Below, piece after piece: positions 25,401 to 36,776 of a stretch of 64,000 nucleotides of DNA. The notes under the pieces are model-generated. The model saw nothing but the letters and a program-made list of their open reading frames with translations. It was not told the DNA's origin and searched no databases. The number at the start of each line of letters is the position of its first letter. Positions within the stretch are counted from its first letter, which is position 1. This DNA is from Macrobrachium rosenbergii (Eukaryota; Arthropoda; Malacostraca; Decapoda; Palaemonidae), in NCBI RefSeq assembly GCF_040412425.1, contig NC_089755.1, forward strand, positions 52,501,298-52,565,297, written 5' to 3'. The position numbers and the translations under genes are program-made.

Positions 25401-26243
25401 AGTTCTATTTCTTCTTCCGTGTTCCCAAAGAGGCTGAGTCACGTCCGCTCTTCCTTGTTACTCCCGGTCTAGGCAAGATGGGCGCACTTGGGTTGCTTTC
25501 TGAGTAACCTTTGCTTCTAAATATAAGGCACCATGAAATCTTTAATAACACTGATTGATCGATACATACCTGCTGGCATTGCAAACGCTATGGTCGTCGA
25601 TTCCGGAAACAACCAACAGCAAGGAAATATTAATCCCTCTTCTTTTAACAGCTAAATCCTCGAATGTACCTAATCTTCTCTTTCAGCCAAGATAAGTTGA
25701 ATTATTTAAGTCACCAGTGTCTCTGTCATATAGATTTTGGACAAGGGAGTTTTCAGGTTTTAGAAGGTGTTTAGTCTACTGAATGGCTGAAGTTTCAAAA
25801 GTTTGCATTCATTACTTAATGTACAGATGACATACAGATGTATCTGTAAATACACAGATCGCACTTCTCTGGGCCGCAGCCAAGTATGACAGAATAACCT
25901 TTAGGTGAACTTATTTTTCAGAACTATATCCAGCGTTCTCTTGAGGCTTGACACTTCGACAGAAAAATATTCCCAATTCCGATCTGCCTGTTTCCCGCCG
26001 TTAACTTATTATTGACTTCGAATATCAGTCTCATTATTATTTACCTTCAGTGGAGTGTCAACTAATTTTGGTGATGTTATACAGCGGGATAATCAAACCT
26101 CGTAAAGAACTTGAAGATGGAGACTAGAATTCCACTGATGAATAGAGTAACAAAATACTAATAAACGAATGTCTCACAAGCAAGAATTTCGGAAGGACTG
26201 CATCGTGATTAATTCACGCACCTTCAGTGGAAAAACAACTGGA

Positions 26244-26316
<73 letters not shown>

Positions 26317-26354
26317 CCTGGAGCAGCCCAAGAGACAGCTCTGTTACTCACCAT
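22443..26354 (-). CDS. Paralog A: Thr-rich secreted protein with polybasic site
   Basis: Four exons, all GT-AG: ATG alone at 26352-26354; 25081-25156; 24242-24343; 22443-22720 (TAA). They give 152 residues. Exon 2 encodes a signal peptide (KLHLCTFLIGLLAIPALG). Exon 3 encodes module 1 (KFFLKSYQTTTVTTLSIVV ... VPYFCA). Exon 4 encodes CTGRRLRRRRR, a furin-like polybasic site, then an acidic spacer (about residues 80-107) and module 2 (LFFTLWQSTTTTITVTS ... YCTFANYNVPLC). Four Cys follow the signal peptide (FCA, PCTG, YCTF, C-terminal). NRS in module 2 is an N-glycosylation sequon at the site where the paralogs have NTS. I do not recognise a named family or function; it vaguely recalls uncharacterised Thr-rich secreted decapod proteins with a polybasic stretch. 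Coding is well supported by in-frame splicing and by conservation among six copies. Confidence 0.82.
23145..23477 (-). mobile_element. SINE-like retroposon copy 3 in intron 3 of gene A
   Basis: The element (23156-23466) is flanked by the 11-bp direct repeat CAGATGATGGT at 23145-23155 and 23467-23477. The head (CCCCTACGGGG) is on the right, so it reads on the same strand as gene A. Confidence 0.88.
26248..26313. repeat. (CT)n, intron 1 of gene A
   Basis: On the gene's strand this is (GA)n starting 38 nt after the exon 1 donor. Confidence 0.97.
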
Positions 26355-26400
26355 GGTTACGTGTGACTGACGAATCCCAAAAACATTCTGTGCATATATC
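26355..26400 (-). promoter_or_regulatory. Core promoter and 14-nt 5' UTR of gene A
   Basis: On the minus strand GATATATG (TATA-like, about 26393-26400) lies about 30 bp before TCAGTC, an arthropod initiator whose A is 26368. The predicted 5' UTR is 14 nt, ending GTAACC before ATG. Confidence 0.6.
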
Positions 26401-27148
26401 TAGTACACGGAGGCAAGGGGGGTGTGTGTGGTATAGGGTTCCACCGAAGGAGGAGGGTAAAGGACTGTATAACCCAAATGACACAATTGCATCCTAGTTT
26501 TCCTTGAAGTGACCGAGCAACGAGGAAAACCGAGCGCGAAAGCAAGCAGCAGTCGAGTTGCTTGACGCATCGAAAGCAATCCGGGTAATTCCTCCTACGG
26601 AGCTCCTGCTATTTTCCTCGCTTATTTCGTCAGCTCCTCTAGCCTCATTCGGCCACATTGCCGCTTACGCCAGATTCCTTAGATCTGTCGTGAGTGTCTT
26701 CCTGGCATGCCACCTCCAAACCTTGAGCCCGTCGCCCAGACGCTAGATGACAACAGGTATTCTTACGTCAAGTCGCAAGGGTGCCCAGAAACGCCGTCGA
26801 CGGGAGAGCCGTGTCCTCCAGGAAGGCGCGAGCGTCATAATACGGAGGCAGCCCTGAAAACCAACATTCGGGGTCATTCAAATCCCTGCTGAAGCAGACG
26901 CTACGGTCGACCCTACGACCTCCTATGGGGCTCGGAGGGCTTTACCAGTACCTCCTATAAGGATCGGAGGACTTTCCCAGCACCTGACGAAGGATAGCCC
27001 TGCCGTCAGTAGCGACAAAATGAGGGAGCGGGGAGAATGTGTAGTGTGTCTTTTTATTTAAAAACCAAATCAAATGTATTTGGTTAACTGAGGCTATCCT
27101 CCTGGAATTCTTAAGGGAATATTTGCTACCTGGTGTTGCCGGGGGTCC
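26401..27148. other. Stretch upstream of gene A
   Basis: GC-richer than its surroundings at 26550-26950, with short imperfect duplications (CTCCTATGGGGCTCGGAGG / CTCCTATAAGGATCGGAGG). No protein family recognised. 27040-27156 is related, in inverted orientation, to 32755-32890. Confidence 0.35.
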
Positions 27149-27475
27149 ATCCAGTGCAGTGGTTCTTAACCTGGGGGTGCGCCCCCCTAGGGGGGCGTCA
27201 GAAATTTCCAAGGGGGCGCGAGCCCTAGGGCAAAATAAATAATTCTCTAATTATATTAGTTATTCTCTTAACAAGAGTCGCTAAGAAGCAGTGTCAAGTA
27301 TCTCACTAATTCATTCCCAAAAGAATAAAAACACCCCTTCTCTTTCTCTTTTTCTTTCATTTTCCTTTAAACCTGGGAGGGAATTTTAACTCATAGATGC
27401 AAGGGGGGCGTGAGGGAAGGACCAACTCTTAGAGGGGGCGTGGTAATAAAAAGGTTAAGAACCAATGATCCAGTG
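27149..27475. mobile_element. hAT-like MITE with 8-bp target duplication
   Basis: The element (27157-27467) starts CAGTGGTTCTTAACCTGGGG and ends AAGGTTAAGAACCAATG. It is flanked by ATCCAGTG at 27149-27156 and 27468-27475. An 8-bp duplication and CAG...TG ends are typical of hAT transposons. It is non-coding. It interrupts an older repeat that is also found inverted at 32755-32890. Confidence 0.88.
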
Positions 27476-27610
27476 AATCCCAGAGAATCCCAAAGGCCCT
27501 GTCTTGTAAAAAGATCCTTTTTGCCGGTTTAATTGCGGAAGAGACAGAGCCCCCACCCCCCATCCACCTTTTCAGCCATTGTAAAGTCCATTCATTTCAA
27601 ATTTGTCACT

Positions 27611-27772
27611 GAAAGACAATCTTGTATTTTTGCATGCATGTCATTTGGCTTGACTTTTCTGATAAACAATCCTGTATTTTTGCATGCATGTCATTTGGTT
27701 TGACTTTTCTGATAAACAATCCTGTATTTTTGCATGCATGTCATTTGGTTTGATTTTTCTGATAAACAATCT
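27611..27772. repeat. Minisatellite, 50-bp unit, three copies
   Basis: GATAAACAATCCTGTATTTT recurs at 27661, 27711 and 27761; a diverged first copy starts at about 27611. Confidence 0.92.
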
Positions 27773-28004
27773 TGGATGTGTTTAAAACAATTGGAAGTTC
27801 TTATTATTGCAAGGCCGAAATCGGACCCCAGTTTCAAAATTAGCTTATAATGGGCGAAACTGGAGCTACTTCCAGAAAAAAAAAAAAATGGGTCAATTTC
27901 ATTTTTGAAGGCAGCTGGATTCTTGTTTTTATTAATTTTTTGGGAAATGACCCATTGTTTCTCCCTCTCCTCTCTCTCTCTTCCCCAACACTCTCTTCAT
28001 TTCC

Positions 28005-28007
<3 letters not shown>

Positions 28008-28072
<65 letters not shown>
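28008..28072. repeat. (CT)n microsatellite
   Basis: About 32 CT dinucleotides, just left of the B/C duplication unit. Confidence 0.97.
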
Positions 28073-28074
<2 letters not shown>

Positions 28075-28245
28075 TAGTTTACAAAGAAAACAGAAAGGAA
28101 CAAAGGCAGCTCGACTGAACGCAAGCAACACATATGGAGAGCTAAAATTAAATCGTATTGCCTATGAACCGCTTACTTCTAAAATATATTTATGAACTTA
28201 GCTTACGTGTGTGTTATCAAGGAAATGCAAACTCTTCTGCTACAT

Positions 28246-28275
28246 GTATTCTGTACAGGGTCGCAAGAAAAACAC
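28246..28275 (-). promoter_or_regulatory. Conserved 3' UTR block of gene B
   Basis: On the minus strand GCGACCCTGTACAGAATACA. The AATAAA of copies C and D is AATACA here, so the hexamer has probably been weakened. Confidence 0.5.
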
Positions 28276-28558
28276 GCTATTTTACAATTTTTACAAGCAT
28301 TCTTAGCCTAACTTACTAAACTCTAAAAAAACGTTGTGTTCAGTCAGTTCTTGGTTGTGATAAATCTGTTCAAAATTGTATATGGCATCAGATAATATAA
28401 TAAAAAAAATGGACAAATTTAGTTGCTTCATCAGCAGTTATAAAATGGGTCTAATTATTTGAGAATTCTGATGATGGTCAAGCATCTTTTTCGACAGCAG
28501 GCTGGAAAAAATAAAGCGAAAAAGACTTTCTTCCAGGGGCTACAGGGCGGATGCCCCA

Positions 28559-31227
28559 TTAGCACAGAGGAACGTTGTAATTCGCGAAGGTGCAATAGGC
28601 CGAAGCTGAAATGGTGACGCTGGTGTTGGTCCTGGTCGACGTCACAGTGACTGTGGTGGTCGTACTTTGCCACAGGGTGAAGAAGAGCCTCTCGTTCCCT
28701 TCTTCCTCTTTCACCGCCTTCGGGACGCCATCTGTCGACTCCTCCAGCTGGAATCTTTCCTCTGCGTCGATGTCACTGATACTGATTCTTCGCTTCCTCC
28801 TCAAGCGACGCCCGGTACAGGCTTGGACTGGCGCCGGTCCAGCTGGTGAAAAACAAAAGATAATTCAGTCACAGATAGCAAAAAATAATCAGTAAGTAAA
28901 TTTCTCTCAGGTTGTAACCTGGGAGAAATTTACTTACTGATTATTTCAATTACTTACTTACTTATTTCAGTTATATACTTGCTGATTTCACTTCAAAAAG
29001 ATATCTAACAATAGCATACCATGTGCCCTCCTGCCTAAGGACGCTGGAAGGCTTCCAGCCATCGGGGCATTAGATAATGGACACTGAGATGCTCTTGATG
29101 TTAGGGCATTGAGACACCTCCAGCATTAGGACACCGGCGTTTCTTTCTGTACCTTTCCATCAGTTTTCATAAACTTCATCTTTCTTTTTCAGAACCTTTG
29201 ATCATAAGTTCTCTTCAGAACTTATGAAATTTAAATCTGGAAATGTTATCTAGTTTATTTTATAGAGTGATAGACTGAATGTCTATCTTAGTGCTTTCCT
29301 GCATTTGAACTATACACATCCTTTGGGAAACCTAACCACGAGAAAAAGCCACTTAAGTATTCTCTTCCATCTACTTGATTTGGCATTTGGTCATCAGCCG
29401 CACTCCATCTAGTATAAGAGGAGCTGGACAGACAGGGAAACAAAAAAACACAGAAAAAATAGGGAAAACTATAGTTCCCTCGGCTTTGTCAACTGGGGAC
29501 TACAGTCAAACTAAAAAGCACTACGGACATGGATGTCATTAGCTACGGTGCCAAACTTCTTCCCGACTTATAATCCGACCATCCAGAGGAAAGGAAATAT
29601 TCAGGGACAAGGCTGGCTTAATATTTACAATCTGCTCACTTGAGGAGTCAATAGCGGTATTTTTTTTTTTTATTGCATTGTATCATTCATTTTCATCAGT
29701 GAGTCTGGGCTAGATATTGAGCAATTGTATAATTCATTTAGATAATTAGAAACTAAACCATCCTTTTCCTACCTTGTTATCAAAACAGTTTAATGTGTAT
29801 CAATTCTTCATTTGCTGTATTTTTTTTTTTTTGTATAAATCACCATTTACCTGTCATCAAATTTCAGTTCTTTCACTCAGTTTACGTCTTCAAAGTCAGA
29901 AACGCGGAACAGCAACGTCAAGCTGATTACCCTTCCTGACCTGGTACAAGGAAGACGTGGCAACGTTTCTGCCACATCTACACGACATCCCAACTTAGGT
30001 CGAGGCTTTCTGAATCGAATCTGTTCGTAGTCATTTCGGTTTGACTGTAATGAGACTTACTGTATGCGCAGAAGTAAGGCACAGTCGTCAGCACGATGCT
30101 CAGAGTCGTGACGGTCGTCGTCTGGTAAGACTTCAGGAAGAACTTTGCACTCGTGTCGTCTTCTGCGAATGAACAAAGATTTCAGAAACAATGGAGAAGT
30201 TAAGTCTACAAAAGGAGAAAATGCTAGAAGGTTTGTAACTGAGAAAAGGAAATACGAAAAGAGGGTACAAAAGGATAAGAAGAATGAAGAGTCAAGGAAA
30301 GGAGAAAATATGAAAAAGCCGTAAAAGGGAAAGGCTTATATGAGAGAATCCTGCAAAAAGAGAAAAAGGACAAAGGACAAAATAGTAAAAAAAAAAACAT
30401 ATGAATAGTCTGTAAAAGGAGAAAAGGTTTACGAGAAAAACCTGTAAGTGTAGAAGTAAAAAGTTCTTATTCTTTAAATTACTTAATAGAGTTAATTTTT
30501 TTTTATTTAATACACTTTTGTAGTATTGCTTTCTAAAAAGTTCAGTGATATCATCCAAGGAATTTTCTTCAAAGCTTTCATGAGAACAGTTTTTATTTTC
30601 TCTATTTTGCATTGCTTTGAATTAGTCCTAAATAGTACAATAAAAGAATGTTCTCAGATATTCTTAAGTGCATATGGGTTTTATTTCCGGGGTGGGGAGG
30701 GGGAGAGACACAGGACTAGGCAGGCTAAGGTAAGTTATTGTTTTGTCGACTGGAAAATGGGACTTACCTTTGAGGTCAGACGAACCACACACCAGGGCAG
30801 GAGCGGCTATTAAGCCTATCAGGACTATACTCAGAGTTAGTTTCTGTTCAAAGAAAAATTGGAAGGGGAAATTGAAACGAAAAAAAAAAAACGAAAATGT
30901 CTGTCCTTTTTAAGCAACAGAAGACCTGTGAAAGTAAGACGAAAATGAAAGCTTTCCAGTTCATCTCGAGCAGTTTGACCTTCCTCATGATGACCTTTGC
31001 CCGAATCTCAGGAACCATATAGTACCAAAATCAACATGAGATAAAATCGGCGTTTATGTACAATGGACAAAGTAACGAGTTCCATTAAACAATGAAAGCT
31101 TCATTTCACAAAATATTTTTGGAAATCACTGTATTGGTACATATGGTGATATATATTCCTCTCTTGTGTACACTATAGACAGAATAATCTATGTCATAAT
31201 CTATCTGGACCACAATGTAAAAGCCAT

Positions 31228-31296
<69 letters not shown>

Positions 31297-31334
31297 TCTC
31301 TCTCCTTGGAATATAATACCCGTCCACTCACCAT
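28559..31334 (-). CDS. Paralog B: Thr-rich secreted protein with polybasic site
   Basis: Four exons, all GT-AG: ATG at 31332-31334; 30768-30843; 30061-30162; 28559-28842 (TAA). They give 154 residues. Signal peptide KLTLSIVLIGLIAAPALVCG. Module 1 is KFFLKSYQTTTVTTLSIVL with VPYFCAY. Exon 4 has CTGRRLRRKRR, then an acidic spacer (DIDAEERFQLEES ... KEEEGNE) and module 2 (LFFTLWQSTTTTVTVTS, NTS sequon, YCTFANYNVPLC). It is the sister copy of C: homology extends well beyond the coding parts, including promoter, introns and 3' flank. An almost perfect 62-bp palindrome sits in intron 3 at 28884-28945. Molecular function unknown. Confidence 0.83.
28884..28945. repeat. Near-perfect palindrome in intron 3 of gene B
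   Basis: Two 30-bp arms (AATAATCAGTAAGTAAATTT... and its complement) with one mismatch and a 2-nt centre. The matching place in gene C has no such palindrome. Confidence 0.92.
31229..31304. repeat. (CT)n, intron 1 of gene B
   Basis: On the gene's strand this is (GA)n starting 27 nt after the exon 1 donor, with one GTCTC interruption. Confidence 0.97.
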
Positions 31335-31390
31335 CTTGACGTTTTACGGATGAATAAACAACATTCGCACACAAACATATATATATATAA
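31335..31390 (-). promoter_or_regulatory. Core promoter and short 5' UTR of gene B
   Basis: Minus strand: TTATATATATATATG (31376-31390), then GTGTGCGAATGTTG and an initiator-like TTCATC with its A at 31351. Predicted 5' UTR 17 nt. The block aligns closely with gene C at 36724-36776. Confidence 0.55.
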
Positions 31391-31391
31391 G

Positions 31392-32173
31392 CTTGAGTTT
31401 GGGTGTGTGTGTCTCTCTCTTTTAATTACCGTCCTCTACGTGCCATTGTTTCCCCAAAACGAATCTCCGAGTTATGTGTTTTCCTCTAAGTATCGTTGTC
31501 ACAAGGAAAGCCACCCCGACCAGCTTGCACGATACCAGTCTCCGTCTTGCCGAGACTAAGACTTTACCCCGAGAGGGCAACATGGCAATCAGCTTCCCTG
31601 CCAGCTGTTGGGAAGGGAAGTAGAGTCTACGCAGTAGATTCTACTTTGGTTTTATTCTCATTTTGGTTTTATTCCAGTATTAGAGCAAATTAATTATTAT
31701 CATCTCACCTCTCCGAACGTTGGTGCAGAGGGGAATCCAAGATTTCTCACGAGGAATTTTCTTTTTTGTTATTCAAGCAGCCATAATGGCAAATATGCCA
31801 TGAAGAGAAAAAATACAACGCAAGGATAATCAGTTGTCTTTATCCACAGAGCGAACGAAAAAGTCTACGTATTCTTCACACAACTTTTCGGGCTTCTCTG
31901 CAAGTGTATTTCATCAGAGGGATAGTGTAAAAATATCCGTCACTGGCTGGTAAGGCACGATAACGCACAGGGCAGCAATAAGAGAGCACCAGGCAAACTC
32001 CAGCAATGACACATAAAGGTGAACAGTTATTTATAGCAGGAAGGATTGATTTAATGTCTTGGCGGGTCGAATTTTCGTTGGCCCGTTTCTGGCACGGGGC
32101 GGACGCGGAGGGCGGGGGGGAGTCTTCATTGTAAAACCCATATAGGAATTCGGACCTTCTTGGCTGTGCTGGT

Positions 32174-32178
<5 letters not shown>
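31392..32178. other. Spacer between genes B and C, first part
   Basis: Upstream flank of B. A GC-rich patch (GGGGCGGACGCGGAGGGCGG near 32096) and no recognised coding sequence. Confidence 0.35.
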
Positions 32179-32224
<46 letters not shown>

Positions 32225-32298
32225 CATGCGGACGAGAATTCATATAAGAATGGAGAAAACTCTCTACAAGCTGAATGCTGTCGAAACAGCAATAGTTT

Positions 32299-32360
<62 letters not shown>

Positions 32361-32374
32361 TATAATAATAATAA
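32179..32374. repeat. (GA)n and (ATA)n microsatellites
   Basis: GA run at 32179-32221 and ATA triplet run at 32300-32374. Asn-run, Ile-run and Ser-Leu frames across them are artefacts. Confidence 0.95.
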
Positions 32375-32754
32375 TATTGTCAACAAAATTTTTTAAAAAT
32401 AAGATTATTCTGAATATTTTAAACACAACCGAGAGAGTTACTAAGGAGTGTAATACCTATTGACATACAAAAATAAAAGATATTCTTCAATAGCAAATAT
32501 TCCATCCATTTACTGATTTATTCAAGTTTGTGTTACCCACATCATCAAATGTAATTGCAGTAGCATAGACTTCTATGAATCTATAATAAGATAAATGGAT
32601 ATGGGTTACTAATAAAAAAAATCATACTCATGGTTTTGTTCAATTTCTAAATATTAAGATGCAAATTATAAATCATATAGTAGCCTTCCATTACCAACAC
32701 AGATTATCCAAATTACCAACTTGTGGGTAATAACCCATAGGTTGGGGACCACTG

Positions 32755-32890
32755 ATATAGGGAAGCACCGGAGGGTCTCCGGGAACACCAGGGAACAAAC
32801 ATTTCAAACGGAATTCCAGAGCAATGCCGTCAGTGAATAAGATCGATTTGATTTCCTTTTTAGAAAGTGACGCAACACAACTCCTGTTTT
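32755..32890. repeat. Dispersed repeat, inverted relative to 27040-27156
   Basis: Read on the minus strand it shares AAATCAAAT, CTGGAATTC and CCTGGTGTT words in the same order as 27040-27156. On its left side CAGTGGTCCCCAACC (complement at 32740-32754) looks like one end of another hAT-type element, but I found no partner end. Confidence 0.55.
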
Positions 32891-33120
32891 GGAACTGAAA
32901 CCGAATAAGCCAAGTTAGCCTGATTCTACAGCAACTTAGCGGCAGTAATGTTAGTTTACTCAGAAAACACAATGGAACGGAGGCAGCTCGACTGAACGTA
33001 AGGAACAGACGTGGAAAGCTGAAATGCGTCTGGTTGGCCAGTTGACCGTTTTCTTCTGAGATGTTATGCTCATGAACTAAACTTGCAAAGGTGTTATCAC
33101 GGAAATGCGAACACTTCTGC

Positions 33121-33152
33121 TTTATTTATTCTGTACAGGGTCGCAAGAACAA
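33121..33152 (-). promoter_or_regulatory. Conserved 3' UTR block and poly(A) signal of gene C
   Basis: On the minus strand GCGACCCTGTACAGAATAAA with a second overlapping AATAAA (33121-33130). Confidence 0.6.
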
Positions 33153-33516
33153 CAGGCTATTTTACAATTTTAGAAGCATTCTTAACCAAACTTACTAAAT
33201 TCTAAAATACGTCTAGAATAAAAAAAAATGTGTTCAGTCAAGTCTTGGCTGTGATAAATCTGTAAAAATTGTATATAACATCAGTTAATATAATCACAAA
33301 CGAACAAATTTGGTTGCTTTATCAGCAATTATAGAAATGGTCTAATTATTAGAGAATACTGTAATTATGATGGATATTGAATGACTTTAAGTTAAAAAGG
33401 AAAATGAAAAAAGCTAAGGTTCTCATCACCGATGATTGTCAAGTACCTTTTTCGACAGTAGGCTAAAAAAAAAAAAAAATAGACTTTCTTCCGGAGGCTA
33501 CAGGGCGGACGCCCCA

Positions 33517-36419
33517 TTAGCACAGTGGAACGTTGTAATTCGGAAAGGTGCAGAAGGCCGAAGCCGAAATGGTGATGCTGGTGTTGGTCCTGGTCGACGT
33601 CACAGTGAGCGTGGTGGTCGCACTTTGCCACAGGGTGAAGAAGAGCCTCTCGTTCCCTCCTTCCTCTTTCAGTGCCTCCGGGGCGTCCTCTGTCGACTCC
33701 GTCAGCTCGACGCTTTTCTCTGCGTCGATGTCACTGATGCCGACTCTTCGCTTCCGCCTCAGGCGACGTCCGGTACAGGCTTCGACTGGATTGCCAGCTG
33801 GTAGAAAAACAAAAGATAATTAAGTCAGACACAAAATAAATCAGTAGGTAAAATTTACCCGAAGTTACATTTCAAAAAGGTGTCTAGCAAAAGGATGCCA
33901 AGTGGCTTCCAGGATAAGACCTCCAGCCATTGGGGAGTGAGACGGTGGACACTGAGACACTCTGAGAATGTTAGGACTCAGAGGTACTTCCAGCATTAGG
34001 GCACTGGGGTTGCTGTCTATGCCCTTCTATCCTCTCTCCTTCCTCTTTTTAAGTCAACTTTATCTTCCATTTTCAAAAGTTCTCTTTAGTGAACTGAAAA
34101 CCCAAACAGTGATTCAAATTGGGAAATATTGTCGAGTTTATTTAACAGAGGAATGGAGCAATTGTTCATCTTAGCGCTTTTCCTGCACTTCAAACATGCA
34201 ATCCTTTGGGAAACCTAACCATAAGAAAAAGCCACTTAAGGATTCTCTTCCATCTATTTCATTTGGTACTATAACAGGCGCAGACCATTAGCATATAAGA
34301 GATGCTGGACATAAACGGAGGGAAAACAAATAAAAACGGAGAAAACAAATACAAACAAATGCTGGGACAAATACAAACAAATACAGTAAACGGAGGGAAA
34401 ACAAATACAAACAAATACAGTAAACGGAGGGAAAACAAATACAAACAAATACAGTAAACGGAGGGAAAACAAATACAAACAAATACAGTAAACGGAGGGA
34501 AAACAAATACAAACAAATACAGTAAACGGAGGGAAAACAAATACAAACAAATACAGTAAACTACGATCGCCTCTACTCTGTCAACAGGGGACCAATAAAA
34601 CTTACTGTATGCGCAGAAGTAAGGCACAGTCGTCAGCACGATGCTCAGAGTCGTGACGGTCGTCGTCTGGTAAGACTTCAGGAAAAACTTTGCCTCTGTG
34701 TTGTCTTCTGAGGATGAACGAAGATTTTAGAAACAAAGGAAAAAAACTGATATCTCTTCAAAATACCTCAAAAAAATGTTGCTGATTACTTTTGATTTTC
34801 TCAAAATCCGTGCCAAAAGTTCCTGAGTCAAACCTATTCGCCATTTTTATTGTTTTCTCGAATGGAAAAAGTGACTAACCTTTGACGTCAGACGATCCAT
34901 ACACCAGGGCAGGAGCGGCTATTAAGCCTATTAGGACTATGCTCAGAGTCAGCTTCTGTACAAATAAAAATAAGATGAAATAGAAAAGAAGAAAGGGAAA
35001 ATGTCTGTGTTTTTCCAAGCAAAAGAAGACCTGTTAAAAGTAAGACGAAAATGAAAGCTTTCGAGGTTATCTCGAACAAAAGTTTGACCTTTTTCTTGAC
35101 GACCTTTTCCCGAATCTCAGGAACCATATAGTACCAAAATAAACGTATGGTAAAATCTGCATTTATTTATAAAGTACAAATTAACATGCTCCATTAAGCA
35201 GTGAAATTTCATTTCACACATGTTTGCTTGTTCATAATATAAATGCCATAATTTATTTTGAGAACACAGCAAGGCCATTTTTAACTTACACATGATGTCA
35301 CTGCCGTAATTTATCTTGTGGACACTTGAAATGTAATTTATCTTGTGGGAACTTTAAATGACGTAATTTATCCTGTGGACACTTTAAATGTCATAATTTA
35401 TCTTGTGGACACTTGAAAGTAATTTATCTTGTGGACACTTTAAACGTCGTAATTTATCTTGTGGACACTTCAAATGTCGTAATTTATCTTGTGGACACTT
35501 GAAATGTCGTAATTTATCTTATGGACACTTTAAATGTCATCATTTATCTAGGAAATACTGTAAATGCCGTAATTTATCTTGTACACAATAAAGATGGCAC
35601 AATATATACTGTGTACAGTATTTAGTTTTGTACACTATATACAGACTGTCTCCTTTCCCTGTGAAAGTCTGAAGGCGGTGTGTTTACTCTTAAGCACACT
35701 GTAAACAGAGTAGTTCTTTCTTAGGCGCACTGTAAACAGAGTATTTCTTTCTTAGCTACACTATAAACAGAATAGTTCTTTCTTAGGTACACTGTAAACA
35801 GAGTACCTCTTTCTAAGGTACACTGTAAACAGAGTATTTCTTTCTCAGGTACACTGTAAACAGAGTATTATAAAGTTATGCGTTTCCTAATTTTTCTGAG
35901 GTCATCTTTGGTTTCACTTTGCACAAATGACCACAGAGTAAGAATAGGTTACGATCAATAAGTAGCTTCATAACAGAACTTCAGTAGCTAATACCAGGAC
36001 GAAATCTAGTAATTTGTGATACATCACTGTACTATAGCTGTAAATGATAAGTGAAAATCCACAATTATGTATGCAAGCAAAATCTGCATCGTTTTAAAAT
36101 GGAAGATAAGATTAAAACTGGGAGCTTTCGACCGTTTTAAAATGTATGGATAGAAATATATAGTTCAGAATTTCATGTTTTATCTCATTAAGAAATTCAT
36201 CTGTTTTTATCCAGTCGGCTGTAAAGGACTGTCGTGAAAACAGTCGAAAGTTACCAGTTTTAATCATATCTTCTATTTTAAAACAATACAGTTTTCGCTC
36301 ATATACATAACTTAGGATTTTCACTTATGAAGAGATAGAGGTATGCATAATTTTCTTCAAATTATTCCATCGAAGAAAAGATGAATTTTCAGGTACTGAG
36401 TTCAGGGCTGAATTTCAAA

Positions 36420-36486
<67 letters not shown>

Positions 36487-36639
36487 TCATTTTAACACTT
36501 TCTTACCAAATTTTCAATTACTGTATTGAGTGCTGAATTCCAACTGCTCTCCCGCCCCCCTCTTGCTCTCTTTCTTTGATTCATTTTAACACTTTCTTAC
36601 AAATTTTCAAGTACTGTACTGAGTGCTGAACTCCGACGC

Positions 36640-36697
<58 letters not shown>

Positions 36698-36723
36698 GAG
36701 GGTTATATCCGTCTACTCACCAT
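33517..36723 (-). CDS. Paralog C: Thr-rich secreted protein with polybasic site
   Basis: Four exons, all GT-AG: ATG at 36721-36723; 34880-34955; 34606-34707; 33517-33797 (TAA). They give 153 residues. The last exon contains no Met, so it is easily missed in single-frame searches. Signal peptide KLTLSIVLIGLIAAPALVYG; module 1 KFFLKSYQTTTVTTLSIVL; polybasic CTGRRLRRKRR; acidic spacer (DIDAEKSVELTES ... EEGGNE); module 2 LFFTLWQSATTTLTVTS, NTS sequon, and an end that differs slightly from the other copies (FCTFPNYNVPLC). Intron 2 is only 172 nt. Intron 3 carries a 34-bp minisatellite absent from B. Intron 1 carries a foldback element and two minisatellites. Function unknown. Confidence 0.82.
34311..34560. 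repeat. 34-bp minisatellite in intron 3 of gene C
   Basis: CAGTAAACGGAGGGAAAACA recurs every 34 bp at 34384, 34418, 34452, 34486 and 34520, with partial units at both ends. Gene B has only a single diverged counterpart near 29430-29480. The minus-strand Phe/Val/Cys-rich frames are artefacts of this repeat. Confidence 0.95.
35284..35600. repeat. Minisatellite, about 30-bp unit, about ten copies
   Basis: Copies of GTAATTTATCTTGTGGACAC followed by TTGAAATGTC or close variants, in intron 1 of gene C. Confidence 0.93.
35688..35872. repeat. Minisatellite, 31-bp unit, six copies
   Basis: Copies of CACTGTAAACAGAGTA followed by TTTCTTTCTTAGGTA, in intron 1 of gene C. Confidence 0.93.
36040..36335. 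mobile_element. Foldback MITE-like element in intron 1 of gene C
   Basis: Left arm (GATAAGTGAAAATCC at about 36048; GTTTTAAAATGGAAGATAAG; AAACTGGGAGCTTTCGAC) is the inverse of the right arm (GTCGAAAGTTACCAGTTT; CTTCTATTTTAAAAC; GGATTTTCACTTAT at about 36315). It is non-coding and no target duplication was found. Confidence 0.75.
36422..36482. repeat. (CT)n microsatellite, intron 1 of gene C
   Basis: About 30 CT dinucleotides. The flanking TTCATTTTAACACTTTCTTAC segment is duplicated to 36579, each copy followed by CT-rich DNA. Confidence 0.97.
36641..36694. repeat. (CT)n, intron 1 of gene C
   Basis: On the gene's strand (GA)n starting 26 nt after the exon 1 donor. Confidence 0.97.
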
Positions 36724-36776
36724 GTTAACGTCTTACGAATGAATAGGCAACATTCGCACACAGACATTTATTTATA
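36724..36776 (-). promoter_or_regulatory. Core promoter and short 5' UTR of gene C
   Basis: Minus strand: TATAAATA (36769-36776), GTGTGCGAATGTTG, initiator-like TTCATT with its A at 36740. Predicted 5' UTR 17 nt. Confidence 0.55.

Noticed and set aside
32740..32754. GGTTGGGGACCACTG as the end of a third hAT MITE
   Set aside because: Only one end is visible; no partner end or target duplication was found.
34259..34639. Cys/Phe/Val-rich membrane-like frames
   Set aside because: Three overlapping minus-strand frames are produced by the 34-bp minisatellite in intron 3 of gene C; its last part only overlaps the true exon 3 (34606-34707) by chance.
35284..35600. CRISPR-like regularly spaced repeats
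   Set aside because: The units are contiguous and diverged with no unique spacers, and the genome is eukaryotic; an ordinary minisatellite.
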